Shown here one piece after another: positions 34,894-43,774 of a stretch of DNA of 64,000 nucleotides. This DNA is from Flavobacterium sp. (lineage in GTDB: Bacteria > Bacteroidota > Bacteroidia > Flavobacteriales > Flavobacteriaceae). The stretch covers positions 1 to 64,000 of the forward strand of contig JADBYA010000012.1 of assembly GCA_020403245.1 (NCBI GenBank). The letters run 5' to 3'. The notes under the pieces are model-generated. The model saw only the letters and a program-made list of their open reading frames with translations, ran no database searches and was not told the DNA's origin. A program made the translations under genes and the position numbers. Position 1 is the first letter of the stretch. Each line of letters opens with the position of its first letter.

Positions 34894-36795
34894 TTATTTT
34901 CTCTTGACTACTCTCGTTACCGCTTCCACTATTGCTTGATGGTTTAGCTTGTATTTTTCCATCAGTTGTTCGGGAGTGCCACTTTCGCCAAAACTATCGT
35001 TTACCGCAACAAACTCTTGAGGTGTTGGATTATTCAAGGATAAAACTCGAGCCACACTTTCGCCTAAACCTCCTAAAAAATTATGCTCTTCAGCAGTAAC
35101 GACACAACCTGTTTTAGCAACCGATTTCAAAATGGCTTCATCGTCTAGTGGTTTAATGGTGTGAATGTTGATGACTTCGGCCGAAATACCTTTGGCTTCC
35201 AAAGCTTCGGCTGCAAGTAACGCCTCCCATACTAAATGTCCGGTAGCAATAATAGTAACATCGGTTCCTTCGTTAAGCATGATTGCTTTTCCAATGACAA
35301 AAGGTTCATCGGCAGGAGTGAAATTGGGCACCACCGGACGACCAAAACGCAAATACGCTGGGCCGTGATGGTTAGCTAAAGCAATAGTAGCTGCTTTAGT
35401 CTGATTGTAATCACAGGTGTTGATTACGGTCATTCCCGGTAACATTTTCATCAAACCAATGTCTTCTAAGATTTGGTGAGTCGCACCATCTTCTCCCAAA
35501 GTCAATCCGGCATGCGAAGCACAAATCTTTACATTCTTATCGGAATAGGCAACCGATTGGCGAATTTGATCATAAACCCTTCCGGTAGAAAAGTTAGCAA
35601 ACGTTCCTGTAAACGGAATTTTTCCACCTATGGTTAAACCTGCGGCAATTCCAATCATATTCGCTTCTGCAATCCCGATTTGGAAAAAACGCTCTGGATG
35701 GTTTTTCTTGAAATCATCAAATTTTAATGAACCTATTAGATCCGCACAAAGCGCCACGACATTTTCATTTTTTTGTCCGAGTTCTGTCATTCCTGCTCCA
35801 AACCCTGAACGCGTATCTTTACTTCCTGTGTTTAGCCCCCTAACCCCCGAAGGGGGAATTATAAGATAAGATGTTTTATTGGTATTATTTTTTGGTTCTA
35901 TTTTGCTGTGAGCAGTATTGTTTTCTGTTCCCCCATTAGGGGTTAAGGGGCTATAATCCCCTAAAGTTTCAGCATTCTGTGCCAATCCAATAGCCAATTG
36001 CTCATCATTAGGTGCTTTTCCGTGCCAAGCGTGGGTGTGCATCATAAAATCGACACCATTCCCCATGACGGTGTGCAACAAAACGCAAACTGGTTTTCCA
36101 TTACCAGTTCTGCTTTTGGCCTCTTCCATTCCTTTAATAATGGCTTCGATGTTGTTTCCTTCTTTAATTTCTAGAACATCCCAATCAAACGCTTCGAACT
36201 TGGCTTTCAAACTTCCCATGTGCAACACATCATTTGTAGCCCCATCAATTTGTTGTCCGTTGAGGTCAACTGTGGCAATAAGATTATCTACTTTTTTGGC
36301 GGAGGCATACATAATGGCTTCCCAGTTTTGTCCTTCTTGCAATTCGCCATCGCCTGTTAATACATAAACTAAATGAGCATCTTGATTTAATTTTTTTGCT
36401 TGAGCTGCTCCAATCGCAACCGATAATCCTTGTCCTAGTGAACCGGCAGCCATTCGAACTCCTGGTAAACCATCATGTGTGGTGGGATGGCCTTGTAAAC
36501 GCGTATTTAGTTTTCTAAAGGTAGCCAATTCCGATACTGGAAAATAACCACTACGGGCTAAAACGCTGTAAAAAACAGGTGAAATATGACCATTGGAAAG
36601 GAAAAATAAATCCTCACCTTTCCCATCCATGTCAAATTCTGGATTTTTTTTCAAAAGGTGTTGGTATAAGACCGTGAAAAATTCGGCACAGCCCAAAGAA
36701 CCGCCCGGATGTCCAGAGTTTACAGCATGTACCATACGAAGAATGTCTCTGCGTACTTGAGTTGTAAAATCGTGTAAATGTTGTGTGTTAGACAT
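34894..36795 (-). CDS. tkt: Transketolase, single chain with repeat-derived linker
   Basis: A 633-residue ThDP enzyme of the pentose phosphate pathway. The N-terminal half (1-277) carries the ThDP motif GDGELQEG...DLNGQQ and HAWHGKAPND; the C-terminal half (from about 323) carries GFGAGMTELG, FQIGIAEANMIGIAAGL and HAGLTLGEDGATHQ. From memory, flavobacteria usually encode these halves as two adjacent genes of about 280 and 317 codons. Here they are one frame, joined by about 45 residues encoded by two inverted palindromic repeats. The linker (SPLTPNGG...IPPSGVRGLNTG) has no enzymatic counterpart. Both halves look intact. Confidence 0.93.
   Translation of the reverse strand: MSNTQHLHDFTTQVRRDILRMVHAVNSGHPGGSLGCAEFFTVLYQHLLKKNPEFDMDGKGEDLFFLSNGHISPVFYSVLARSGYFPVSELATFRKLNTRLQGHPTTHDGLPGVRMAAGSLGQGLSVAIGAAQAKKLNQDAHLVYVLTGDGELQEGQNWEAIMYASAKKVDNLIATVDLNGQQIDGATNDVLHMGSLKAKFEAFDWDVLEIKEGNNIEAIIKGMEEAKSRTGNGKPVCVLLHTVMGNGVDFMMHTHAWHGKAPNDEQLAIGLAQNAETLGDYSPLTPNGGTENNTAHSKIEPKNNTNKTSYLIIPPSGVRGLNTGSKDTRSGFGAGMTELGQKNENVVALCADLIGSLKFDDFKKNHPERFFQIGIAEANMIGIAAGLTIGGKIPFTGTFANFSTGRVYDQIRQSVAYSDKNVKICASHAGLTLGEDGATHQILEDIGLMKMLPGMTVINTCDYNQTKAATIALANHHGPAYLRFGRPVVPNFTPADEPFVIGKAIMLNEGTDVTIIATGHLVWEALLAAEALEAKGISAEVINIHTIKPLDDEAILKSVAKTGCVVTAEEHNFLGGLGESVARVLSLNNPTPQEFVAVNDSFGESGTPEQLMEKYKLNHQAIVEAVTRVVKRK
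35832..35956. repeat. Inverted pair of palindromic repeats inside the transketolase frame
   Basis: Arm 35832-35860 reads TTAGCCCCCTAACCCCCGAA plus GGGGGAATT; arm 35928-35956 is its inverted relative (TTCCCCCATTAGGGG, then TTAAGGGGCTATAA). Each contains a small hairpin (CCCCC GAA GGGGG). The 67 bases between are AT-rich. The whole is translated and forms the linker between the two transketolase halves. Confidence 0.85.
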
Positions 36796-36822
36796 TTTTT
36801 GTAGTTAAAAATTATTTGCCGT

Positions 36823-36854
36823 TAAAAGTAATTCTAATTTTAAATCAGGACAAA
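36823..36854 (-). promoter_or_regulatory. Promoter of transketolase
   Basis: Minus strand TTTG (36851-36854), 20 bases, TACTTTTA (36823-36830). A 22-base core AAAATTAGAATTACTTTTAA is shared with the promoter at 39256-39287. Confidence 0.55.
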
Positions 36855-36879
36855 TGAACTTATCACAAGTTATAAACGA

Positions 36880-37599
36880 TTAGCTATTTTTTAATAATCC
36901 ATATTTCACGATACAATACAAAGCTCTAAAACCGTCTCTCCAACCAATTTTTTTCCCTTCGGCATAAGTTCTACCGTAATATGAAATTCCAACTTCATAA
37001 ATTCTAATGTTTGGAATACGAGCAATTTTTGCAGTAATTTCGGGCTCAAAACCAAACCTATTTTCATTTAATGAAATTTTTTGAATGAGTTCTGTCTTAA
37101 ACATTTTATAGCAAGTTTCCATATCAGTTAAATTCAAATTTGTGAACATATTGGAAACAAAAGTTAGAATATTGTTCCCAATAGAATGCCAAAAAAAGAG
37201 AATTCTATGTGCGTTTCCACCCATAAACCGGGAACCAAATACAACATCGGCGAAACCATCCAAAATAGGTTTTAAAAGCAAATTATATTCTTCTGGGTCA
37301 TATTCTAAATCAGCATCTTGAATTACTAAAAAATCACCTTTTGCTTTGGAAATCCCAGTGTGTAATGCAGAACCTTTTCCTTTGTTGATTTCGTGTCTAT
37401 AATACTGAATATTCAAATCGGGGTTTTGAAGGATATAACTATTTATTGCCGCTTCGGTATGATCTTTTGAACAATCATTAACGATGATGATTTCTTTTTC
37501 CAAACCACCTATAAGCTGTACACTTTTTACTTTATCAAGAATAAAGTGAATGGTATTGCCTTCATTATATGCGGGAATGATTATGGATAATTTTTTCAC
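36880..37599 (-). CDS. Family 2 glycosyltransferase (dolichol-phosphate mannosyltransferase type)
   Basis: A 239-residue GT2 enzyme: [13 protein letters not shown] at the start, [12 protein letters not shown], the metal-binding [14 protein letters not shown] and [10 protein letters not shown]. It lacks C-terminal membrane helices. It would load a sugar onto polyprenyl phosphate for use by the neighbouring GT39-type membrane transferase, with which it overlaps closely (gap of two bases). Such pairs modify lipid A, glycolipids or proteins; the acceptor is unknown. Confidence 0.9.
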   Translation of the reverse strand: MKKLSIIIPAYNEGNTIHFILDKVKSVQLIGGLEKEIIIVNDCSKDHTEAAINSYILQNPDLNIQYYRHEINKGKGSALHTGISKAKGDFLVIQDADLEYDPEEYNLLLKPILDGFADVVFGSRFMGGNAHRILFFWHSIGNNILTFVSNMFTNLNLTDMETCYKMFKTELIQKISLNENRFGFEPEITAKIARIPNIRIYEVGISYYGRTYAEGKKIGWRDGFRALYCIVKYGLLKNS

Positions 37600-37601
37600 G
37601 A

Positions 37602-39230
37602 TTAGCTATTTATTATTTTTATTAAATATTTCTTTTTGAGGACTTCTTGCCTTGTTTTTTCCATTAAAAATTGTATTTTCAATCTTGTAATTGGGTAATC
37701 ATCAAAGCTTTTTTTAACTGTTATTTTGAGATTTAAATTTTTAATTTCTTCCAAATCTTCTTCAGAAATATAAACCCAAAAGGAGTTTTTAATGGTAGTT
37801 AATTTTTCTTTAGTAACTTTTTTTGTAAACGGATTGTGTGTGTAAAAATTAAATGAATTGGAGTACGTTTTATAAACATAAATTTCTTCATTGTTGATGT
37901 TTTTATTTGCCCATTTTCCAGCTTCAGAGTCGGATTGAAACGTTAGTAATTTTGGATAAAAAACAAAACTTAAAAATAAATTTAAAACTAAAACAAAAAC
38001 AATCAGTTGACCACTATTTTGCTCTTTTGTTTTTCTAAAATAAATTAAAATAAACAATTGTAAAACAACGCAAAAGACAGCCCAAATATTAAATTCAGGA
38101 AAGAAAAACAGGATAAAAACAATGAACAGCAATAGGATTAAAATTCCAAAAACATAGTTAGTTATTCTCCAGCGATTCCATATTTTAAAGTTAATTTTTG
38201 TCAAATATTCTGCTAAAATTATGGTGGCAAATGGCAAGGTAACAAAAATATAATGTGGTAATTTGTATTTAGATAACGATAGCATGGCAAAAATTACTAT
38301 AAAACCAACTAAAGTTGTTATTTCGGGAAGTTTGACTTGGCGATTTAAAAGGTTTTTTAATTTAAAAAAAAGCGAAAAATAAAGCGGAAAAATCCACGGA
38401 AAGAAATCCCAAATTATTGATCCTAAAAAGAAGTGCCAGGGCGCACCATTGTTCCATACGTTTTCTCCCGTTATTCGTCCAAAACTTTGCAACCAATAAT
38501 AAAAATACAATCCTTTTTTTCCTTTTTCGGGATGCAAATCAAATTGGGTATATAATCCATAGGACATTGGAATCAGTATAATAGCTACAATGAAGAGCAC
38601 TAATATCCAACGTAGATTAAAAACATCGCGCCATTTTTGCTGGTACATTAGGTTTATTCCAATAGGCATTAAAACTGCAATGGCACCAATTGGTCCTTTT
38701 GCTAACATTCCTAATCCCATAAAAACCGAACCCAAAATGAGATTACTAATTTTTCTTTTTTCAAAAAATTCAGAAAATAACCAAACCGATATTATGGTGC
38801 AAGAAGTTAATAATGCATCGGTTCGAACATCATTTGTGATTAAAAAATATGCTTGTGTAGTTGCTAAAATTAATAGAGCATTTTTTGCAATTTGTCTTGA
38901 ATAATACAAAATAGTAAAACGGTAAACTGCGTATAAAGAAAAAAGAATAAAAAGGAAAGAAACAATTTTATAACCAAAATTTGTTGCGCCAAAAATTTTA
39001 ATACTAACACTTGATAACCAAAATAATAAGGGTGGTTTGTCTAAGTAATCTTGCTGAAATTCTTTTACTTCAAGAAACGAATTGGTATGCGCCATTTCGG
39101 CTGAAATTCCTGCATATTGAGCTGCATCAATCTGCATAATATCTATAAATAAATTATGAAAATAGATCGCAAATACAAACAGAATTAGTATTTTTTCAAA
39201 ATTTGTACAATCTTTAAAGAAGGATTTCAT
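37602..39230 (-). CDS. Membrane glycosyltransferase of the ArnT/PMT (GT39/GT83) family
   Basis: A 542-residue integral membrane protein with about eleven hydrophobic helices. The first periplasmic loop has the acidic pair typical of these polyprenyl-phosphate-sugar-dependent enzymes ([16 protein letters not shown]), then KPPLLFWL and GPIGAIAV. It transfers a sugar in the periplasm using the donor made by the adjacent GT2 enzyme. The soluble end (from about 440) is short. Promoter at 39256-39287. Confidence 0.88.
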   Translation of the reverse strand: MKSFFKDCTNFEKILILFVFAIYFHNLFIDIMQIDAAQYAGISAEMAHTNSFLEVKEFQQDYLDKPPLLFWLSSVSIKIFGATNFGYKIVSFLFILFSLYAVYRFTILYYSRQIAKNALLILATTQAYFLITNDVRTDALLTSCTIISVWLFSEFFEKRKISNLILGSVFMGLGMLAKGPIGAIAVLMPIGINLMYQQKWRDVFNLRWILVLFIVAIILIPMSYGLYTQFDLHPEKGKKGLYFYYWLQSFGRITGENVWNNGAPWHFFLGSIIWDFFPWIFPLYFSLFFKLKNLLNRQVKLPEITTLVGFIVIFAMLSLSKYKLPHYIFVTLPFATIILAEYLTKINFKIWNRWRITNYVFGILILLLFIVFILFFFPEFNIWAVFCVVLQLFILIYFRKTKEQNSGQLIVFVLVLNLFLSFVFYPKLLTFQSDSEAGKWANKNINNEEIYVYKTYSNSFNFYTHNPFTKKVTKEKLTTIKNSFWVYISEEDLEEIKNLNLKITVKKSFDDYPITRLKIQFLMEKTRQEVLKKKYLIKIINS

Positions 39231-39255
39231 AAATAAATGTAATATAAATAGCGGT

Positions 39256-39287
39256 TAAAAGTAATTCTAATTTTATCGAAAGGCAAA
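39256..39287 (-). promoter_or_regulatory. Promoter of the glycosyltransferase pair
   Basis: Minus strand TTTG (39284-39287), 20 bases, TACTTTTA (39256-39263), with the same core as the transketolase promoter. Confidence 0.55.
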
Positions 39288-39339
39288 TCTTTGTTTAGAA
39301 GTTAATGGATGTTTTTTTTGTATTTTAATAACTGTTAAA

Positions 39340-39380
39340 TAAAATCATAATTCACAATCCACAATTCACAATTCTTTTAT
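39340..39380. repeat. Short-word array, unit about AATTCACAATCC
   Basis: CATAATTCACAATCCACAATTCACAATTC: three to four imperfect 10-12 base units immediately before the tgt start region. Confidence 0.55.
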
Positions 39381-39406
39381 CTTTGCCGACTGATTAAAAG
39401 AGAACA

Positions 39407-40537
39407 ATGAAATTTGATTTATTAGCGAAAGACATCAATTCAAAAGCGCGCGCTGGAAGCATTTCAACCGACCACGGCGTAATTGAAACCCCCATATTTA
39501 TGCCTGTTGGCACTGTTGCATCTGTAAAAGGGGTGCACCAACGCGAGCTGAAAGAGGAGATCAACCCCGATATTATTCTGGGAAATACCTATCACTTATA
39601 CTTGCGTCCACAAACAACTATTCTTGAAAAAGCGGGAGGTTTGCACAAGTTCATGAATTGGGATAGGAATATTTTAACCGACTCTGGTGGTTATCAAGTG
39701 TATTCCCTTTCGGCCAATAGAAAAATAAAAGAAGAAGGGGTGAAATTCAAATCTCACATTGATGGTTCGTACCATGTTTTCACTCCCGAAAATGTTATGG
39801 AAATTCAGCGCACTATTGGTGCCGATATCATCATGGCATTTGACGAATGCACGCCTTATCCGTGTGATTACCGCTATGCACACAAATCGATGAAAATGAC
39901 GCATCGCTGGTTAGACCGATGTATCAATCATTTAGAAAAAGTGCCTACAAAATATGGGTATGACCAAACCTTTTTTCCTATAGTTCAAGGAAGTACCTAT
40001 AAAGAATTGCGACAACAATCAGCCGAATATATTGCCAACGCTGGGCAACAGGGAAATGCAATTGGAGGACTATCGGTAGGTGAACCCGCCGAAGAAATGT
40101 ATGCGATGACCGAAGTGGTTTGTGAAATCCTTCCGGAAGATAAACCCCGCTACTTAATGGGTGTTGGAACACCTGTAAATATATTAGAAAATATTGCCTT
40201 GGGTATTGACATGTTTGATTGTGTGATGCCCACACGAAACGCAAGAAACGGAATGTTGTTTACAGCTAATGGAACTATCAACATCAAAAATAAAAAGTGG
40301 GAAGACGACTTTTCACCTCTTGATGAAATGGGTTATACCTTTGTAGACACCGAATATACCAAAGCGTATTTGCGTCACTTGTTTGCTGCTAATGAATATC
40401 TAGGAAAGCAAATTGCTACAATACATAACCTAGGTTTTTATATGTGGTTGGTTCGTGAGGCCAGAAAACATATATTAGCAGGAGATTTTAGAGTTTGGAA
40501 AGATACGATGGTAAAAAATATGAGTCAACGACTTTAA
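39407..40537 (+). CDS. tgt: tRNA-guanine transglycosylase
   Basis: A 376-residue Tgt that replaces G34 by preQ1 or queuine. Catalytic Asp in TDSGGYQVYSLS, substrate-binding GGLSVGEP, second Asp in LGIDMFDCVMPTRNARNG. At the usual zinc site, E. coli has three Cys in a CxCxxC cluster; here the corresponding sequence is DEMGYTFVDTEY, without any Cys, while the zinc-ligand His (ATIHNLGFY) remains. I believe this is shared by Bacteroidetes relatives. The enzyme otherwise has full length and probably works without bound zinc. Confidence 0.94.
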   Translation: MKFDLLAKDINSKARAGSISTDHGVIETPIFMPVGTVASVKGVHQRELKEEINPDIILGNTYHLYLRPQTTILEKAGGLHKFMNWDRNILTDSGGYQVYSLSANRKIKEEGVKFKSHIDGSYHVFTPENVMEIQRTIGADIIMAFDECTPYPCDYRYAHKSMKMTHRWLDRCINHLEKVPTKYGYDQTFFPIVQGSTYKELRQQSAEYIANAGQQGNAIGGLSVGEPAEEMYAMTEVVCEILPEDKPRYLMGVGTPVNILENIALGIDMFDCVMPTRNARNGMLFTANGTINIKNKKWEDDFSPLDEMGYTFVDTEYTKAYLRHLFAANEYLGKQIATIHNLGFYMWLVREARKHILAGDFRVWKDTMVKNMSQRL

Positions 40538-40616
40538 TGTTTGTAGTTTATTGTTTGTGGTTTAGATTTATTAACCAGAACCATAAACCATAAGCCATAA
40601 ACCATAAACTTGAACA
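40538..40616. repeat. Inverted short-word arrays, unit about ACCATAA
   Basis: AACCATAAACCATAAGCCATAAACCATAAAC follows an inverted version (GTTTGTAGTTTATTGTTTGTGGTTTAG). The two halves can form an imperfect hairpin between tgt and the permease gene. Confidence 0.6.
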
Positions 40617-41702
40617 ATGTTAAAAATTATTGACAAATACATTCTCAAACGCTATTTAGTAACATTTACGGTAATGTTGCTGATGTTTATTCCAATTGGG
40701 ATAGTGATTGACGTGTCTGAAAAAGTCAATAAAATGATTGAAAATAAAGCGCCATTTAAAGAAATAGCTAGTTATTATTTAGACTTTACCATTTATTTCG
40801 CCAATCTCTTGTTTCCCATATTTCTCTTTCTTTCAGTGATTTGGTTTACTTCCAAATTGGCTAATAATACCGAGATTATAGCCATCTTAAGTTCGGGGAT
40901 TTCGTTCTCAAGATTTTTGCGTCCTTATATAGTGGGAGCCACAATAGTATCAGTTTTCGCATTGATAATGAGTGTTTTTCTAGTGCCAAGTGCAAGTGCA
41001 GGATATAAAAATTTCAGGTATACTTATCTCATTGGTAATGGTCAAAACGAGATTCGTGATAATTCAGATGTTTTTCGACAAATCAGCAAAGACGAGTATA
41101 TTTTTGTTAGTAACTTTAATGAAATTTCTAAAACGGCTTTTTACTTCTCCATGGAGAAATTTGACAATGACAAGTTAAAATACAAACTCGTAGCTAATAG
41201 AATAAAGTGGGACGAAAAAACAAAAAAATATACCCTGTTTAATTATACCAAAAGAAAAGTAGGTGCTTTTGGTGATATCATCGAATCGGGAGAAAAAAAA
41301 GATACTGTTTTTAATTTTGATTTAGAGGATTTAACACCTGTAGTTTATATCGCCGAAACCTTACCACTTAATGAACTACATAAATTCATCGATAAAGAAA
41401 AATCTCGTGGTTCATCCAACATTAATGTCTATTTAGTAGTGTTGTATAAAAAATACAGCATTCCAGTTTCGGCTTTTATTCTGACAATTATTGCCGTATC
41501 AGTTTCCTCCATGAAACGTCGTGGCGGAATGGGGACAAATTTAGCTATTGGGATTGTTTTAGCTTTTGCATTTGTGTTTTTGGATAAAGTTTTTGGTGTA
41601 CTTGCCGAAAAATCAACTGCTCCGCCATTGTTAGCGGTTTGGACACCAAACATTGTTTTCGGAATTTTAGCCATTTATCTTCTTCGAAATGCCAAGCGAT
41701 AA
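40617..41702 (+). CDS. LptF/LptG-family permease
   Basis: A 361-residue YjgP/YjgQ-family membrane protein: DKYILKRYLVTFTVMLLMFIPIGIVIDVSEK at the start, TEIIAILSSGISFSRFLRPY, then a periplasmic jellyroll (about 115-265) and three C-terminal helices (GTNLAIGIVLAFAFVFLDKVF). It belongs to the LPS export ABC transporter. The partner permease and LptB are not in the window. The EamA gene overlaps its end by 14 bases. Confidence 0.9.
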   Translation: MLKIIDKYILKRYLVTFTVMLLMFIPIGIVIDVSEKVNKMIENKAPFKEIASYYLDFTIYFANLLFPIFLFLSVIWFTSKLANNTEIIAILSSGISFSRFLRPYIVGATIVSVFALIMSVFLVPSASAGYKNFRYTYLIGNGQNEIRDNSDVFRQISKDEYIFVSNFNEISKTAFYFSMEKFDNDKLKYKLVANRIKWDEKTKKYTLFNYTKRKVGAFGDIIESGEKKDTVFNFDLEDLTPVVYIAETLPLNELHKFIDKEKSRGSSNINVYLVVLYKKYSIPVSAFILTIIAVSVSSMKRRGGMGTNLAIGIVLAFAFVFLDKVFGVLAEKSTAPPLLAVWTPNIVFGILAIYLLRNAKR

Positions 41703-42567
41703 TATAAAGAGTTATCTTCATCTCCATCTTATCGTTTTTATTTGGGGATTTACAGCCATTCTCGGTGCGTTAATATCACTTGAAGCTTTACCTTTGGTTT
41801 GGTTTCGAATGTTATTTGCCGTTGGTTTTATTGGTATTTACATCTACTACAAAAAAATATCTTTAAAAGTCCCCATCAAAATACGGATACAATTTTTATT
41901 TTCGGGACTGATTATCGCGTTACATTGGTTTACCTTTTTTCATGCGATTAAAATTTCAAATATTTCCATCACCTTAGCTTGTCTCTCAACAGGTGCTTTA
42001 TTTGCCTCATTATTGGAGCCCATTTTATATGGAAAAAAAATAGTTTTCTATGAAGTTTTCTTTGGGTTGCTTGTTGTTCTTGGCTTGTATATTATTTTTA
42101 ATGTAGAAGGGAATTATTTTTGGGGAATGATAACTGCTTTGATATCGGCTTTTCTATCGGCATTATTTGCGGTAATTAACAGTAGGTTGGTTAAATCCTA
42201 TGATGCCACAATAATTTCGTTTTATGAACTCAGTGGTGGTGTTTTGTTTTTTACCATTATATTGTTATTTGGACAGCGTTTTTCAGCTGATTTTTTCCAA
42301 CTTTCGATAAAAGATCTTCTTTTTTTATTACTCTTAAGTTCTGTTTGTACTGCTTATGCTTTTATTGCATCCACATCAATCATGAAATTTTTAAGTCCAT
42401 ATACTGTAATGTTGACCATCAATTTAGAACCCATTTATGGTATTATTTTAGCGGTTCTTATTTTTCAGGAAAAAGAAAAAATGAGCTTTGAATTTTATAT
42501 TGGTGCTTTCATTATTTTACTAACCGTGCTTTTAAATGCGCTTTTAAAAAGTCGCGAACTCAAATAA
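41689..42567 (+). CDS. EamA/DMT-family transporter
   Basis: A 292-residue membrane protein with ten helices in two EamA repeats: residues 10-135 (HLIVFIWGFTAILGALI ... ACLSTGALFASLLEPILY) and 150-285 (YAFIASTSIMKFLSPYTVMLTINLEPIYGIILAVL). It exports or imports an unknown metabolite. The start lies inside the end of the LptG-like gene. No regulatory feature was seen between them. Confidence 0.9.
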   Translation: MPSDNIKSYLHLHLIVFIWGFTAILGALISLEALPLVWFRMLFAVGFIGIYIYYKKISLKVPIKIRIQFLFSGLIIALHWFTFFHAIKISNISITLACLSTGALFASLLEPILYGKKIVFYEVFFGLLVVLGLYIIFNVEGNYFWGMITALISAFLSALFAVINSRLVKSYDATIISFYELSGGVLFFTIILLFGQRFSADFFQLSIKDLLFLLLLSSVCTAYAFIASTSIMKFLSPYTVMLTINLEPIYGIILAVLIFQEKEKMSFEFYIGAFIILLTVLLNALLKSRELK

Positions 42568-42680
42568 AATTAAGGTTATATGAAGGTTAACTATTGTTTA
42601 AAACTAATCCATTAAATGTGCTTTTTATCACAATATAAAATTTTATATTTGCTACTCGATTTAACAAAACTAACAACCCT

Positions 42681-43634
42681 ATGGAATATTTAGATTTTGA
42701 ACTTCCAATCAAAGAATTAGAAGAACAACTCGATAAATGCATGGTAATCGGAGCCGAGTCCAATGTTGATGTCACCGCAACTTGTAAACAAATTGAAAAA
42801 AAATTAGAAGAAACTAAAAAGAAAATCTATAAAAACTTAACGGCTTGGCAACGAGTTCAATTGTCTCGTCATCCCAACAGACCGTATACCTTAGAGCACA
42901 TTTCCAATTTGACTAAAGGAACTTTTTTAGAACTTTTTGGAGATAGAAGCTTCAAAGATGACAAAGCCATGATTGGCGGTTTAGGTAAAATAGACGGACA
43001 ATCTTTTATGCTTATTGGACAACAAAAAGGGATTAATACCAAGATGCGTCAGTTACGTAATTTTGGGATGGCCAATCCAGAGGGATACAGAAAAGCGTTG
43101 CGATTGATGAAAATGGCAGAGAAATTTAATATTCCAGTAGTAACTTTAATTGATACCCCAGGAGCTTATCCTGGATTGGAAGCCGAAGAAAGAGGACAAG
43201 GAGAAGCCATTGCCAGAAATATTTTTGAAATGTGTCGTCTTAAAGTGCCAATTATTTGTGTTATCGTTGGCGAAGGTGCTTCAGGAGGCGCATTAGGAAT
43301 AGGTGTAGGTGATAGGGTTTTGATGATGGAAAATACTTGGTATTCAGTAATTTCACCTGAGTCATGTTCTTCTATTTTATGGAAAAGTTGGGAGTACAAA
43401 GAACAAGCTGCCGAAGCTTTGAAACTGACATCAACTGACATGAAAAAACAAAAATTAGTCGATGATATTATCCCAGAACCACTAGGTGGAGCACATTATG
43501 ATAAGGCAACTGCTTTCAAAACTGTGGAGCAATACATCATAAAAGCGTATAATGAATTAAAAGATTTATCAACAACAGAATTAATCTCGCAAAGGATGGA
43601 TAAATACAGTAAGATGGGCGAATACAAGGAGTAA
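42681..43634 (+). CDS. accA: Acetyl-CoA carboxylase carboxyltransferase subunit alpha
   Basis: A 317-residue AccA: N-terminal helices ([19 protein letters not shown]), then [46 protein letters not shown], the oxyanion-hole glycines in [20 protein letters not shown], and the closing [13 protein letters not shown]. With AccD it transfers carboxyl from biotin to acetyl-CoA. A -7 box TATATTTG (42644-42651) lies about 30 bases upstream, and a hairpin terminator follows. Confidence 0.96.
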   Translation: MEYLDFELPIKELEEQLDKCMVIGAESNVDVTATCKQIEKKLEETKKKIYKNLTAWQRVQLSRHPNRPYTLEHISNLTKGTFLELFGDRSFKDDKAMIGGLGKIDGQSFMLIGQQKGINTKMRQLRNFGMANPEGYRKALRLMKMAEKFNIPVVTLIDTPGAYPGLEAEERGQGEAIARNIFEMCRLKVPIICVIVGEGASGGALGIGVGDRVLMMENTWYSVISPESCSSILWKSWEYKEQAAEALKLTSTDMKKQKLVDDIIPEPLGGAHYDKATAFKTVEQYIIKAYNELKDLSTTELISQRMDKYSKMGEYKE

Positions 43635-43653
43635 ATTCTTATAAAATTAATAT

Positions 43654-43688
43654 AAATCCGAAGCCCAACAGTTTCGGATTTTTTTTTG
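43654..43688 (+). terminator. Terminator after accA
   Basis: Stem AAATCCGAA (43654-43662) / TTCGGATTT (43673-43681) with a run of T. Confidence 0.88.
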
Positions 43689-43774
43689 GTTATTAACAGA
43701 AAATAGAAACTTATGAACATTGTCTTTGTATAACTCAATCCAAATAATTTTAACAAAATAGTTACTTTCGTTTC

